Source of the DNA: Boletus sp. NGJ
Lineage: Eukaryota; Basidiomycota; Agaricomycetes; Boletales; Boletaceae
Assembly: GCA_019096195.1 (NCBI GenBank)
Contig: JAGTXK010000239.1
Coordinates: 620,001-684,000, forward strand
DNA: 64,000 nt
Reading direction: 5' to 3'
Below are positions 34,874 to 45,777 of this stretch, in pieces. Both the position numbers and the translations under genes were made by a program. The notes under the pieces were generated by a model. It did no database searches. It was not told the DNA's origin and worked only from the letters and a program-made list of their open reading frames with translations. Positions within the stretch are counted from its first letter, which is position 1. The number at the start of each line of letters is the position of its first letter.

Positions 34874-35472
34874 ATGGACAGACTACCCCCCTCCTTCACG
34901 TCTCTCTATCGTCTTTTCCTACGTGCAAGTTCTGCCTCAGTTCTGCACCAAAATGCTTCTCGAAAACAGCTCCGTCAGCTCTTCCGGCCTGTGTTCGATG
35001 CTGCAGCACAAGTTGTCGGAGATCTTCAAAGCAATCAACTCTCGCGCTCGGAAAGGATAAGACGCGAATATCTTCTCAACACGTTTCATCAACGAAGTAC
35101 GTCGATCTATCATTCCTTGCTTGCACTGTCTCATTCGTCATAGTGGATGGTACTCTGAGCCTCCTACTCAACTCTGCGCAGTATCGCGGAGTCCCTCATC
35201 GAGCAATTTATAACATGAATCGGCTTCGAAAGGCACACATTTTCTGGATCCATAGCAAGTACTACTCCGGCTCAAAGCATGCATGGAATCCCAAAGTAGC
35301 AGTCGCGGACAACTCAAAGGCTCGTGCCCGTGATATCGCTCGAATGGAAAGGAACCGAGTGCACGAGCGTTGCTGGGATGCTTTGGGGGAGGTAGTGAGG
35401 ATGGCAGAAGGCAGACACAATCTATCCTTGGGCAGAGTTCACCTGAAACCCTGGACATTGGAAAAGCGATGA
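34874..35472 (+). CDS. LYR-motif protein (mitochondrial complex1_LYR family)
   Basis: Exons 34874-35096 and 35144-35472, phase 1 across a 47-nt intron; 183 aa. Residues 8-17 carry SLYRLFLRAS, the Leu-Tyr-Arg signature of small mitochondrial matrix proteins that recruit acyl-ACP and the Fe-S transfer machinery during assembly of respiratory complexes. Helices follow (QLRQLFRPVFDAAAQVV, RIRREYLLNTFHQR) and a second conserved segment starts MDGTLSLLLNSAQYRGVPH. The C-terminal half (AVADNSKARARDIARMERN, WDALGEVVRMAEG) is longer than in LYRM1-9 but matches a fungal subfamily with a C-terminal extension. The exact client complex is not evident. Confidence 0.75.
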
Positions 35473-36003
35473 TGGCCCACACTTCCCGTCATCCCTTGAA
35501 GAGATTTCAAAGCGTTGTATCGCTGATCGTGAGTAGTTGTCTTGACAATGTCGAGTGATCAGGCGTCAGCTGCGTGTTTTCTTGTTCTCTTGACAGCGAC
35601 GTTGGACGAACTCTACACGGAACGGAATTGTTTGTAACAGTACACACTTTGGACAGAAACAATAGTCGTCAGTGCCCACTGTGGTTAACTTGTGAATATC
35701 CATGCAAGGTTCGACACTCGATGAACCTTGTTTCAGCCACCCGTGCCTAGGCCTGTTCGTTTTATTTATCCGTTGAACGGTTATTGTTCATTGATCCAGA
35801 TGTTCCTGTCACGTGACTCTATATGGACACAACTCCATGACAATGACTATTGTTTGAGGTCAAGTTTAGCCGCCCACCACCCTTATCGCGTGCACACGCC
35901 GTGTACGCATAAAGACCACTGCGAAAGATGAAAGTGAGTGTCTCGCTCCTGCGTAGCTGTGCTTCGCTGTACCTGTTTCACGATCCGCTGATATTATCTC
36001 AGC
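35473..36003. other. Intergenic region
   Basis: About 530 bp between two same-strand genes; no coding signal that I can support. Confidence 0.45.
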
Positions 36004-36849
36004 ATGTCATTCCAACCTTCTAGTTTGCGCGTTGCTGGTCAAGACTCACACATGGTTGACATTCTTTTCCCTTCCTCTGAGGTATCCCGGTGTCTTCTAC
36101 AGGTTGGATTATCCCCTATGCTTGACAAGCAAATGTATGGAGACAGCGAATCCATCAAGTCATGGATCGACACAATCGACCGCGTGAGTCTTATCACCCC
36201 ACTTGCTCTTATCGTAGCTAAGTGTGTCTCGCAGGCCAACACATCTATCTTCAAGCAGGACGATCCCGATGATGCTGATGCCTTCCGATTCGCTGCGCAT
36301 CCTTTCAGAACCTGTCGCCCGCATTCACCGTTCTCCGATGAGTTTGAATCGGAGAGCGATGGCTCGTTTTGCTTGGATGCATCGGCGTGGGCTCCAGAAG
36401 TGTTCACATCTTCCTACTACGATGACAGTGATGAAAGTCGCTCGGAGTCCTCTCTTTCAGATGATGCGCAGTACATCTCTATTCCTTCTGACAGTCCTTG
36501 GTATCGTCCGCCATCATTCAATCTCGGACCGATCTCTGCCCACGAACTCACCACCGCGGTATACGCAGACTCATGTTCCAGTGATGTCCGCCAGGCCATC
36601 GCTCAGCAGGAGCTTCTCCTCGCTATCTTCTACGATGAATTACGCAGAGTTGTACCCCGCAATGATGGTGCAGAATACGACTCTGATTGGCTAGAAGATG
36701 TGGATGCAGATCTTGTGCTGGCACCTCTGGAAACATACGCAAACCTTTGCTGGGAATCGGTTGTCTGCGAAAAATCTCCTTCCCTACGGCTGGATAGGCC
36801 GGTGCCTGATGTCCCGATAGGGTTTGACGAGGTTTACAGCCCTTATTGA
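36004..36849 (+). CDS. Hypothetical acidic protein
   Basis: Exons 36004-36183 and 36235-36849; 264 aa. The 51-nt intron is a multiple of three and has no stop, so retention would give a 281-aa variant. The protein is acidic, with Ser/Asp/Glu clusters (SYYDDSDESRSESSLSDD) and a conserved-looking C-terminal block (QQELLLAIFYDELRR; DADLVLAPLETYANLCWESVV). The last block resembles one in the partial gene at 63309-64000, so the two may be distant paralogues. No known domain recognised. Confidence 0.6.
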   Translation: MSFQPSSLRVAGQDSHMVDILFPSSEVSRCLLQVGLSPMLDKQMYGDSESIKSWIDTIDRVSLITPLALIVAKCVSQANTSIFKQDDPDDADAFRFAAHPFRTCRPHSPFSDEFESESDGSFCLDASAWAPEVFTSSYYDDSDESRSESSLSDDAQYISIPSDSPWYRPPSFNLGPISAHELTTAVYADSCSSDVRQAIAQQELLLAIFYDELRRVVPRNDGAEYDSDWLEDVDADLVLAPLETYANLCWESVVCEKSPSLRLDRPVPDVPIGFDEVYSPY

Positions 36850-37322
36850 ATATCGAGGTGAGGACAATGTTGGTCCACTCGTCGACAAGATTCTAATGAC
36901 CCCCATCTATTGGATACCTAGAATTGTCCACTATCTTCGTTCGAGGAATGTATTTTACATGCTCTCTTCCCCATCATCACATCTATCAACCACTCACAAT
37001 CATTCCCTTCGCATTCTGGTATGCTTTTCCGTGTATGTGTCATTCCACCGGTAGGGTCTTCCGTCGGGATCCATCATGTACATCATGTACGATACTTAAT
37101 TATTAAATTAACGCTTGGTAGACGCAAAGCGTCGGCACCATAAGTATCGATCGAGACCACGGATCCCGGACACTCTGCCAAACCAAGTCATCCGGTTTTA
37201 TATGAAATCGATACTTGGTATCCTCCAGCCGCTTCATTTCGCAAGATTTACCAATTGCATGGTAACTTGATGCGGTCCTGCGAGTACATGGAATGTTAAG
37301 TATGAAGTCAGCAAATCTATGG
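36850..37322. other. Convergent intergenic region
   Basis: About 470 bp between two 3' ends. Contains an AT-rich stretch near 37085-37110; nothing coding seen. Confidence 0.45.
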
Positions 37323-38222
37323 CTAGTAATCGGACGCTTTGCTCTGCTGAGAGTTCTCTTCATCGTCATCTCCAAAGAAATCATCACTTTCAACATCATC
37401 GGTGTGGGTCCGAGCCTTGGTTGAAGGGGCTATATCAGCTCCTCTTCGACAGGATACTTTTTGCTTGTTTTCTTGTCCAAGTTTCCCTAGCTCGTTTTCG
37501 GGCTCGGTGCTTAGTTCCCCACGTTCCATTTGCTGACGTATCAATCCGTGCACTCTCGATCGCTCTTCGTTGTCGTCCGGAGGTGCAGCAACCGGTGCAG
37601 CGGTAGAACCAGACCCACGGACTTCAGGCGGGAATAACGAAACATATTTCTCAGTTTTTGGAAAATGCTAAGCCCATCATCAGTGGTTGAGACGGCCAAG
37701 TTTTATGTCAAGTTACCAAAACATAGTTCAGGTCCACCCTCAAATCAGCCAGTGCTGATCTGAGCTTCTCCGCCTCCTTCGCTTCCGAGTTTGCTATGCT
37801 ACGTTTCGTCTGGATTATTTTTCGAACTACTTTTTGGCGTTCTAGATACAAGAGAATGGTCTCGCTCAGACAACTCGTAACCTGGTTGCGACGACAAACT
37901 CACCGAAAAACTTGACTTTGTGATATTTCGTTGCATATTGACGCTCTTTTCGAGATTGTTCAGCGCGAGCGAGGTCAGCCTCGAGAGCTTTCAGGCGACG
38001 TTCTGTTTCTACTCGCACATCCGCTGCCAAATTATCCTTGGCGAGAAGTCGTTTGGTTTGCCGGAGGGCTGATTTGAGTTTCTGAACGCCAGGAAGAGCA
38101 TCCTCGTGAGTTGATCCTCGTGGCTTATTGGAGTATGGGTGATTCCTGGACTTTTTATGTGGTCGTTCTTTGGAAGGGCCTGCCACGGACGCAGAGTTTT
38201 GTTTCGCTCTCGAGGGTGCCAT
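37323..38222 (-). CDS. EFG1: rRNA-processing protein Efg1
   Basis: Three exons: 38222-37904, 37841-37717, 37667-37323; 262 aa. Efg1 is a nucleolar SSU-processome protein needed for early 18S rRNA maturation. The sequence matches the family across its length: a basic N-terminus, LPGVQKLKSALRQTKRLLAK, RVETERRLKALEADLARAE, YATKYHKVKFFERQKVVRK, ADLRVDLNYVLHFPKTEKYV, SLFPPEVR, then an acidic tail (DDVESDDFFGDDDEE). Long coiled-coil helices dominate. Introns of 62 and 49 nt keep phase. The start codon is only 94 bp from the divergent ELP1 start, so the two share a promoter. Confidence 0.93.
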
Positions 38223-38316
38223 CTAGAAGGAAGGCAAGTCTTAATTTAAGGTTAGGGTCTGTCGACTTGTTTCGGAGTCGAGCTCACTTTTGTTCAACTT
38301 TGCAACACCTGTCTCG
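38223..38316. promoter_or_regulatory. 94-bp bidirectional promoter between EFG1 and ELP1
   Basis: The start codons of EFG1 (-) and ELP1 (+) are separated by 94 bp, too little for two independent promoters plus 5' UTRs. Shared control of a ribosome-biogenesis gene and a tRNA-modification gene is a reasonable inference. No clear TATA box is visible inside it. Confidence 0.7.
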
Positions 38317-41300
38317 ATGCGAAATCTAACGCTATCGACCGTTCAGATATCCATTTTGCAAGCTGAAGATGTAATACAATTCTCAAGCCCAACATCTGAC
38401 GATGCTTCTGTCGTTCTCAGTGCGATCGCATTCGACCTCGACCGGAATACTACTTTCGCCGGGACAGAGTCATCGAAAGGCGTAGTTTCAATCTGGAGGA
38501 CGTCAGACAATGTTTCTTCGACTCCTGGAAGCGGCTCCTTTGTCTTTTGTGGCTTGTACACTTCGCCGAATGCTAGGATAGCGAGTCTCAGGGTGCTTTC
38601 CGAGTCCAATCAACTGGTACTAGTGACGCTTCCGGGAGATATCGTGGTATGGGAACTCGACGAGTCTGGAGATTTTGTTGTCAGTGATGAACACATAGCT
38701 GCTCTCTTTTTAACCGCTGTTACAGGGAGAAGCTGATGGCCTGGGCACAGTAGAGTCGGGAATCGCAGCTGTGGCTTGGAGCCCTGATGATTCACTGTTG
38801 GCCTTGGCTACTGGTGCGTCATCGATTTCTCTATTTTCCAACAGGTGGTCGATTCATCCATGCATGTAGACACCAACGTAATTCTAATGACATCCACCTT
38901 TGATGTTTTGTCGGAGGTCCCAATTGAGACCAACGAATTTGGGGAAGGCAAGATTGGCTTCCAGTCCTACCAAACATCTAATGACAGTTTCGTGGTCCAG
39001 ATGCACCTATTAATGTCGGCTGGGGTTCTAAGGAAACTCAGTTCCACGGATCGATAGGCAGGGCTCATCTCAAAGCGGACAAGGATCAAGCAAATGTTGA
39101 ATGTGAAAGTCTTGTTGACAATGATCGGCCACGTATTACCTGGCGCGGAGATGGCGCCTACTTTGCGGTCTCTTCCCGATCATCTCGTTTGCAACGCGTG
39201 ATCAGGGTGTATTCCCGCGAAGGTCGCCTTCAATCAACTTCTGAAACAGTACCAGGTCTCGAAGCAAGTGCTGCGTGGAGGCCGAATGGTGGTTTGATCG
39301 CATCTACGCAAAACGACATTCGGTCGGGACCTCAGGATGCTCGAAAAAGTGGGAAATACGATGTTGTATTCTTCGAGAGAAACGGCCTTCGACATGGCGA
39401 ATTCAGTCTGCGGCGTCCACATGAGGAGGACGGATCAGGGTATAAAGTCAAAGACCTCGTATGGTCTCCTGATTCCGCCGTCCTCGCAGTGTGGATCGAG
39501 AAGCTGGACGGTGACGTGGTGCAACTGTGGACGACTGGGAACTATCATTGGTAGCATTGTCAGTTACCCCGTGCTTTCTCCTTTGTTGACTCCTTCCCGG
39601 AACACATAACATAGGTATCTCAAGCAAGAGCTCCGAGTTGTGGGTGATAGTCACTTCACGAGTGTCGCATGGCATCCAGAAATCTCGCTGAGGTTGCTAA
39701 CGACCACCGCATGTAAGCTTTTTCTGCATTCAGTGGTTTGCCATTGCACGTCCATGTTCACTCTAGTTCTTCTTAGCGCGACTCATTTCTAGAACGTTCG
39801 CATGGGAGACCTGCGCCGGTGCAAATGCTACTGGCACTGTTGGGGTTGTTGACGGAGGTTGTCGCCCTCTTTTCATGGCAAAATTCCATCGACTTATGAA
39901 TGCATCCAACAGATGAAGTTCTGCTCACGGCTTTCCGCACTCAAAATGTCCCTCCTCCAATGTCGTCCTATCAACTCAAAACATCACTGTCTATTCCTTC
40001 CGCCGACCCCCCCTTGGCGCGGACGCCGGTTCATATCTCATTATCCCCGTCCAATGATCTTTTGGCTTCCGTGTGGCAGAGTGGCCACGTTTCTGTCTGG
40101 TCGCTGAATACAAGGATTGGACCAGGAAAAGAGAAGGCGATGGATCCCATGCTCGTTTGGACGGCAGGTCTACACGACGGAGAAATGTTTTGGAGACAAG
40201 TGTCTGTTTCCGATCTGACTGGAGGTGGAAAGCGTACTGTGAGGGTGACGTTGCTCGGTTCAGAGAGAGGCTCCGACCATGTCGCGGTTCACGAGATACC
40301 AATCGCTGACGCCAGTGATGACAAACCCGAGAGGGACGAATGTTTCCTTGTCAAGATGCCGGGAGCCAATGGTCGACTCATTGCGAGCTACGTTCACCTG
40401 CTTCCGGTTTGGCAGGACACCAACGGAGAAATATTTGAAGGTAATTTCACTTAGGGGCTTGTGTCTTCTTGTTTCTGACCTTGGTGCCAGTGGATCACAC
40501 CCAAGATATTGATATTGTTTCGCCACTTTGCGCCTTCCCCGAGCACTGCTTCTGGGCGAGATGCTCCGTGGTGGATGACACCCGATTGTTTGTGGGCCAT
40601 GCATATTCAGGCAAATTATATTGCGTCGTTCCAGGTTCGCAGCCGGTATTGCTTGCAAGCAACGCCAACTCCTTTGCTATTGGATCAGGTTTCGTGATTT
40701 TCACCACCGCAGCGCACGACGCCCGATTCATTCCTGTCACGACGTTGGTACAGCATGTGCAGAACCTGCAAAGGGAAGAAGAGGAGCTGTCCCCGGCAAG
40801 TGGAAACTCGATTACGCAACTGTCGATCGACGGATGGGAGAAGCGACGTGTCGAACGAGGTTCCAGAATCGTGACAGTTGTACCTAGTACAATGAGCCTG
40901 GTACTGCAGATGCCAAGAGGCAATCTGGAGACGATCAACCCCCGTCCTTTGGTCATGGAAGTCGTGAAGGCTGATCTTGACTCGTGTGTAGACAATATTT
41001 TGCTTTGTGCGACGTTCCTTACCCAGATTGGTTACAGAGGGCGGTGGCAAAAGGCTTTCGTGTCATGCCGAAAGCACCGAATCGATCTCAGTATCATCGT
41101 GCAGCACGACCAGGGCGCGTTTATGGCAGGAGTGTCCAAATTTGTCGATCAAGTCCAGGATGTCGATTACATTAATTTATTCCTAACTAACGTTGGGTCA
41201 GTCTCATATTTTGTGACGCCTATTGCCTTGTTCCTGATCCACGTAGGCGAAGTCAACTCACGCAGAAGGCGATTACTGATGTATGCGACGCCGTACGTCG

Positions 41301-43329
41301 TGAGCTCGAAATTAAAGATATCAGCAAGTACGTCAACTCTATTTTGACCGCACATGTGGTCAAATCGCCACCGGATCATGAAGCAGCACTCACTATGCTA
41401 CTTCACCTACGAGGTTGACGTTTTCCTGTGCGCAATTTTCAACAGTACTTATGAACAATTTTCAGATTCGCAGCCAGACCTGGTCGAGGATGCTGTGAAA
41501 TATGTTATTTTCCTTGTGGACGCCGATAAACTCTTCGACACTGCCCTTGGAATGTACGATTTTTCGCTAGTGTTAATGGTAGCCCAGCACGCACAAAAGG
41601 TCATCTCGTTCATACTAAATCACGGGACCTGCCTAACCTGTGCTCGTTTTAGGATCCGAGAGAATATCTCCCGTTCCTCCGAGAACTGAGAGCTCTCCCT
41701 CAATATTATCAGCACTTTAAAATTGACGATCATCTTCGAAGATATGGGAAAGCGCTCTCAAACCTCAGTCGTGCAGGTCAGGGCCAATTGACCGAAACCT
41801 ACCGATCACTCACAGCTTTATAGGCCCTGATTATTTCCAGGAGGCTCTTGAATACCTTGAGCATCATCAGCTATATGAGGAAGGTCTTTCAATTTGGCAA
41901 GGTACGGAGCAACACCAGGTCGGCCCTTCTCCGTATCCTGAAAGAGTATTGGACTGATGCATCCTCGAGGCCATCCTGACCACGTATGGCAGTTGGCTTT
42001 TCGAACGGAGGGATTACAAACAGGCAGCTCTAGGTTTGGGGTTAGTTTCCAAGTCGGGCTGACGCTAATTGAATCGGGATACACTAGCGTTCATCGAAGC
42101 AGATGACTTCCGAAAAGCGATGATTGCGCACGAAAGGGCATTGGAATGGCAGGAGCTCTTTGACATCTCAACAAGGGAAAACGTGCCCGGGGAAGAGGTT
42201 AAAGAGATTGCTTATCGCATTTCTGGTCCGTTTTCAGGCGCTGTTTCGGCTTGCCCCCAACTGATGTTATCTACAGAGGAGCTTTTGTCAAAGAAGCGTT
42301 ATCCCGAAGCGGCACGAGTCTTTATTGATTACGCCGGAGATACTCGGCAAGCAGTCATTGCTCTCGTTCAGGGAAATGAACTCTCAGAGGCGCGAAGGAT
42401 CGTGAGTATAGCCTCTTGCTTGATGCCCTGTTCATCCCATCTGTGACAGGTATCGTTGCACTCAACGACTGAGCTCTATGAGGACGTGATACTCCCAGGG
42501 GCACTCGAGATTCGATCCCAGCTCGCAGATGACCTGGTAGAGATGCGCGACCAGCTTCGCAAACAGATCACTCGACTGAAAGAGCTTCGTATCAAGAAAG
42601 CAGAGCAACCAGGTACGCCTTTCCCATAGTACCGTTTTCAATTCGATGGCGTCAGTAACACCGGGACTACGAAGACGCCTTTTATGGCACCGATGACACG
42701 AATCTCCACAATGTGGACGTGATGACAGACGTTTCGATGGTGCCGACAGCGTTCACGAGGTACACGGCCGCACCATCTGTCACATCCAAGGCATCCAAGT
42801 GAGCAATACTCCTATCCTTGATGACGTGAGCGAGGTTTATGAACGCTCTGTACCAAGGCATAGTTCCAAGACGAAGAGAAAATTAGAACGCAAGGTCGGG
42901 TCTGGGCGGAAAGGTACGGTAGACGAGGAAGAATATCTCCTCAAGTCGATCTCGAAACTGGTCGGGAGGTGGACGGTGACCCAAGGTACGTCCCACTGTG
43001 GGATATGCCGAGCTCCAAGGCCACGAGGCTGAACATCCGCAGGCGAAGTCAAGAAGCTGCTACCTCATCTTCTGCAGTTCTCAAAGGCACACCGCGCGGA
43101 GGGTGAAGCGCTGCAGCAAGAGTTCAGTGCATTCGACACGGAGCTGTGGAAAGCGATTGAAGAGATCTGGAAGAAGCCTGGGATCGAACAGGAGCAGCCC
43201 GTAGATTCTTGGGCGGCTAGGATGCAAGAGAAGGAAAGGGGCCGTCTGATAGACCCGGTTGAACGCGTGCAAAGGCCAGAGATGGGGACCGTCGACTGGA
43301 GGCTCAACCTGCTACAGACGAGGAGGTAG
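38317..43329 (+). CDS. ELP1: Elongator complex subunit 1 (Elp1/IKAP)
   Basis: Nineteen exons: 38317-38679, 38726-38813, 38870-38947, 39001-39550, 39615-39712, 39777-39857, 39913-40440, 40491-41196, 41247-41413, 41466-41599, 41653-41776, 41824-41918, 41970-42033, 42088-42225, 42277-42401, 42450-42612, 42675-42798, 42864-42985, 43043-43329; 1344 aa, normal for Elp1. It scaffolds Elongator, which makes the cm5/mcm5 modification on wobble uridines of tRNA. N-terminal WD40 propellers (MRNLTLSTVQIS, GDIVVWELD, AAVAWSPDDSLLALATG, VLMTSTFDVL, WGSKETQFHGS, VDGDEVLLT) are followed by a TPR-like solenoid (KYVNSILTAHVVKSPPDHEA, VIFLVDADKLFDTALGMYDF, ALEWQELFDIS, LLSKKRYPEAARVFIDYAGD) and the basic C-terminal stretch KTKRKLERKVGSGRKG. 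Intron 38948-39000 uses a GC donor. The last part of the gene is duplicated downstream. Confidence 0.95.
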
Positions 43330-44089
43330 CGTTGTAGAAGAGGTGTGCAAGTTACGACGTGTTGCGTGTCGAAACTAAAAAGCTTGGAGTGTACTCTCTG
43401 CCACGGAATGCAATTTGCCGGGTCCGATGACCGACTCGCCAGTACCAGTTGGCTCATCTGAATATCCCCTACTGTCTGTCTGGCTATCGGTCCCGTTATG
43501 TAGGTGCGCTCTTGTTCTCGAAGCTTTCACGTGGGCGGTTCGATACGGAGCCGGGCTGGCCCTTGTTCCAAAACAGGTCATGGACAACGACCTTATTTGG
43601 CAAGTGTTGTAGTTGCCCGACTTTCCCTTTCTCGCGTTCCCCTTGTGAGTCGGTTGCTCATGGTCCGCAAATTCGCACCAACTTCGTCGTGGTCGCTGTA
43701 ACACCGCCAACACTTTCTTTGCAGATAATTATAACTGTGTTTCTGATTTCGTCACACACATTGAAAGGGATTGCCAAACCAGTGTCCGATGGGCCGCACC
43801 CATGCGAACGCGGGTAGTGACACATTGCAAAAGACACCAGCAGGATGGACCCTGGATACGGATGAGACGTGGTTTCAGGACTTAGGAAGCGTCGGGCTAA
43901 GGGAACCACGGATAATGTGGTTTTTGTGCGCTGTGCGTTGGACCGAGCAAGTAGAAGGCCTCCGGACCAGAGCACGGGTCAGTGAGTTCGCGATTGTACC
44001 ACTTCACCTACTCGAGCCCAGTGGTTTAGGCTTTGCAAGCGTGAACGGACAGGTGCGAGCATGACAACGAGGACCACAGAGGTGAACAA

Positions 44090-44139
44090 GCTAACGTCCA
44101 AATTTGGTCTCAAATTGAATACCAAAATTGGATGTTAGC
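44090..44139. repeat. 50-bp imperfect palindrome upstream of peptide gene copy 1
   Basis: Arms GCTAACGTCCAAATTTGGT and ACCAAAATTGGATGTTAGC are near-complementary (16 of 19) around a 12-nt loop. The block lies 180 bp upstream of the peptide ATG and is identical in sequence to the one at 47155-47204. Confidence 0.85.
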
Positions 44140-44198
44140 TTTATTGCCAACCCCATACGGTAACTTCAAAGAGAGACGTCGACAGCAGTCGCGAGGAG

Positions 44199-44204
44199 TA
44201 TAAA
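44199..44204 (+). promoter_or_regulatory. TATA box, peptide gene copy 1
   Basis: TATAAA in GAGGAGTATAAAGACACTTT, about 120 bp before the ATG at 44320. The same element occurs in copy 2, at 47265. Confidence 0.7.
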
Positions 44205-44319
44205 GACACTTTAACGTCTCCCCATTCTAGGCCAGACAAGCAGCCACTCCAGTCGTTCAGACCTCACATCGTACTTCCTCGCCCACTGTTCAGAATAATT
44301 AACACATCCTAAAATCGAT

Positions 44320-44621
44320 ATGCACGGCGCAAAGTTCACTCTCTTCTACCTTGTTGCTGCGTTGGTTGCGTTGGGTCAGTCATCGTCTTGCTGTCTTTCG
44401 ACTCAACGTTCTGACGTTGGACCCTTCTTAGCTTCCGCCTCGCCTGTCCCTGTCGCAGAACCTGAAGCCCTTGCTGGAATTCTCGATGTCATCGCTGTCA
44501 GTGCTCTCCAGTCTTCTGTGCTCACAACCAAACTGACTCGAGACTCATCAAGCGCGAGCCCGCACCAGTAGCGGAAGATAGCAAGCGAGCATGCGGTCGG
44601 TACGGAGAGGGATGCCTGTGA
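44320..44621 (+). pseudogene. Secreted prepropeptide gene, copy 1, C-terminal peptide out of frame
   Basis: Exons 44320-44374 and 44432 onward (phase 1, 57-nt intron). The frame gives a signal peptide (MHGAKFTLFYLVAALVAL) and pro-region ASASPVPVAEPEALAGILD..., then ends at a TAG at 44569-44571 (64 aa). Compared with copy 2 there are two extra nucleotides just before the first Lys-Arg site, so the segment equivalent to KREPAPVAEDSKR and the Cys-containing tail ACGRYGEGCL lies in another frame, ending at 44621. The conserved coding pattern beyond the shift suggests the lesion is young. Promoter elements remain intact. It could still make a truncated secreted protein. Confidence 0.7.
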
Positions 44622-44985
44622 TCAATCATTCATCTTCGTGACTGCAAATTTCCTCTCCCTGTTCAAAGATTGAGGCCATGCCCCATACCCCGGCGATAAC
44701 GTCGTTTATAGCTCACTTTTCGACTTTCTTGACGTTCATCCTGGTCAACGATGAACGTCGCTCATTTTCTTTCACGTCTTTTATTAGGAGTTGCCTGGTT
44801 GTATCATTGGCTGATAGATTCTGTATCGTTATACGTAGGCTCGAGGATTCGATGTAGCTTTCACTTAGAGGTCAGGTTTTCTGAATGGAAAAGGTTCAGA
44901 GAACGACTTGGAGCGATTCAACCACTTGTGACGACCAACCCAGGTCGAGGTAAATCAAAATTTTCACGTTTGCCTAAGTCCTAGT

Positions 44986-45774
44986 TAAGATTCATGACTA
45001 TCGAGTAGTCGCGCGTTGATTTCTGACGAAGACTGCAGTCTTGGGAAGAACCCTGGTGTAGGATACATCAACACACCAGCATTCGAGATAGGAAGAATGG
45101 GAAGCCAGATGCTGGAGAATTCTGGCCCGGTCGAGACAAATGCGAAAGTGTCGACCCGAGCATTAAATTAAACTAGCTTGATCAACGGTATGTGAACCAG
45201 CCACTTTATGGGATCAACTTCACACACGGAGGCAGTTTCGTCCAGCCATTCAAGCTCGCAAAGGAACCGACTGCGGGACGAATCTAACCTGTGTCGGACC
45301 CAGATCCAATTCAGGGGGACTCTTGAAGTTGGTGGAACTGGCACTTTGGGAATAGTACGGCCGATAACACCAACCTTGCATGGCAGGCCTATTCATCAGA
45401 TTGGCCAGGACTCTGCATCCCATCATGCTACGTCAGGGAGGTACGATTGGTTGACCGAGGTTTCGGAGTGGCTGTCTGGTCGAAGAATACGCAGAGAACA
45501 GTTTCGGCCAAACCACGGTGCACTGGCGAGGACCTGTTTCCAGCATTCGCACCAGCCTCTGTCGTAAAAGCACCGTACCAATCTGTACGCGTCCTCTCGA
45601 GGCTGATCAGATCTGAGCAGAAATTACGCTTCGACCGTCATCTACACGTGTCACCGATTGCCTTTCCCGTTGGGCCATGGAATTCGTCCTTATCGATAAG
45701 CCTCAACTCTCTAGTAGGAAAAGGATTGAGCAATCAGAGGGCGAGCAGTTTGCGTTTCTTTTTTCAAGGTTTTG
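44986..45774. other. Spacer between the two duplication units
   Basis: About 790 bp with no counterpart that I can see in the flanking units and no recognisable gene. An open frame from 45208 to 45567 (119 codons) has no family resemblance. Confidence 0.45.
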
Positions 45775-45777
45775 GGC

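Larger units (their letters stand above)
42890..44985 (+). repeat. Tandem segmental duplication, unit 1
   Basis: Covers the last ELP1 exons, the ELP1 3' flank and the first secreted-peptide gene. It is paired with 45775-48015. Conserved blocks in both include the ELP1 3' exon, the CACGGAAT..CAATTT segment, the palindromic block at 44090-44139, the TATA region and the stretch TCGAGGATTCGATGTAGC. Divergence in non-coding parts is visible but moderate, so the event is not very recent. Confidence 0.85.

Noticed and set aside
38814-38844. 31-nt intron in ELP1 ending at the first CAACAG
   Set aside because: Too short for this genome; the next AG (ATGTAG, 38869) gives 56 nt and restores conserved DTNVILMTSTFDV.
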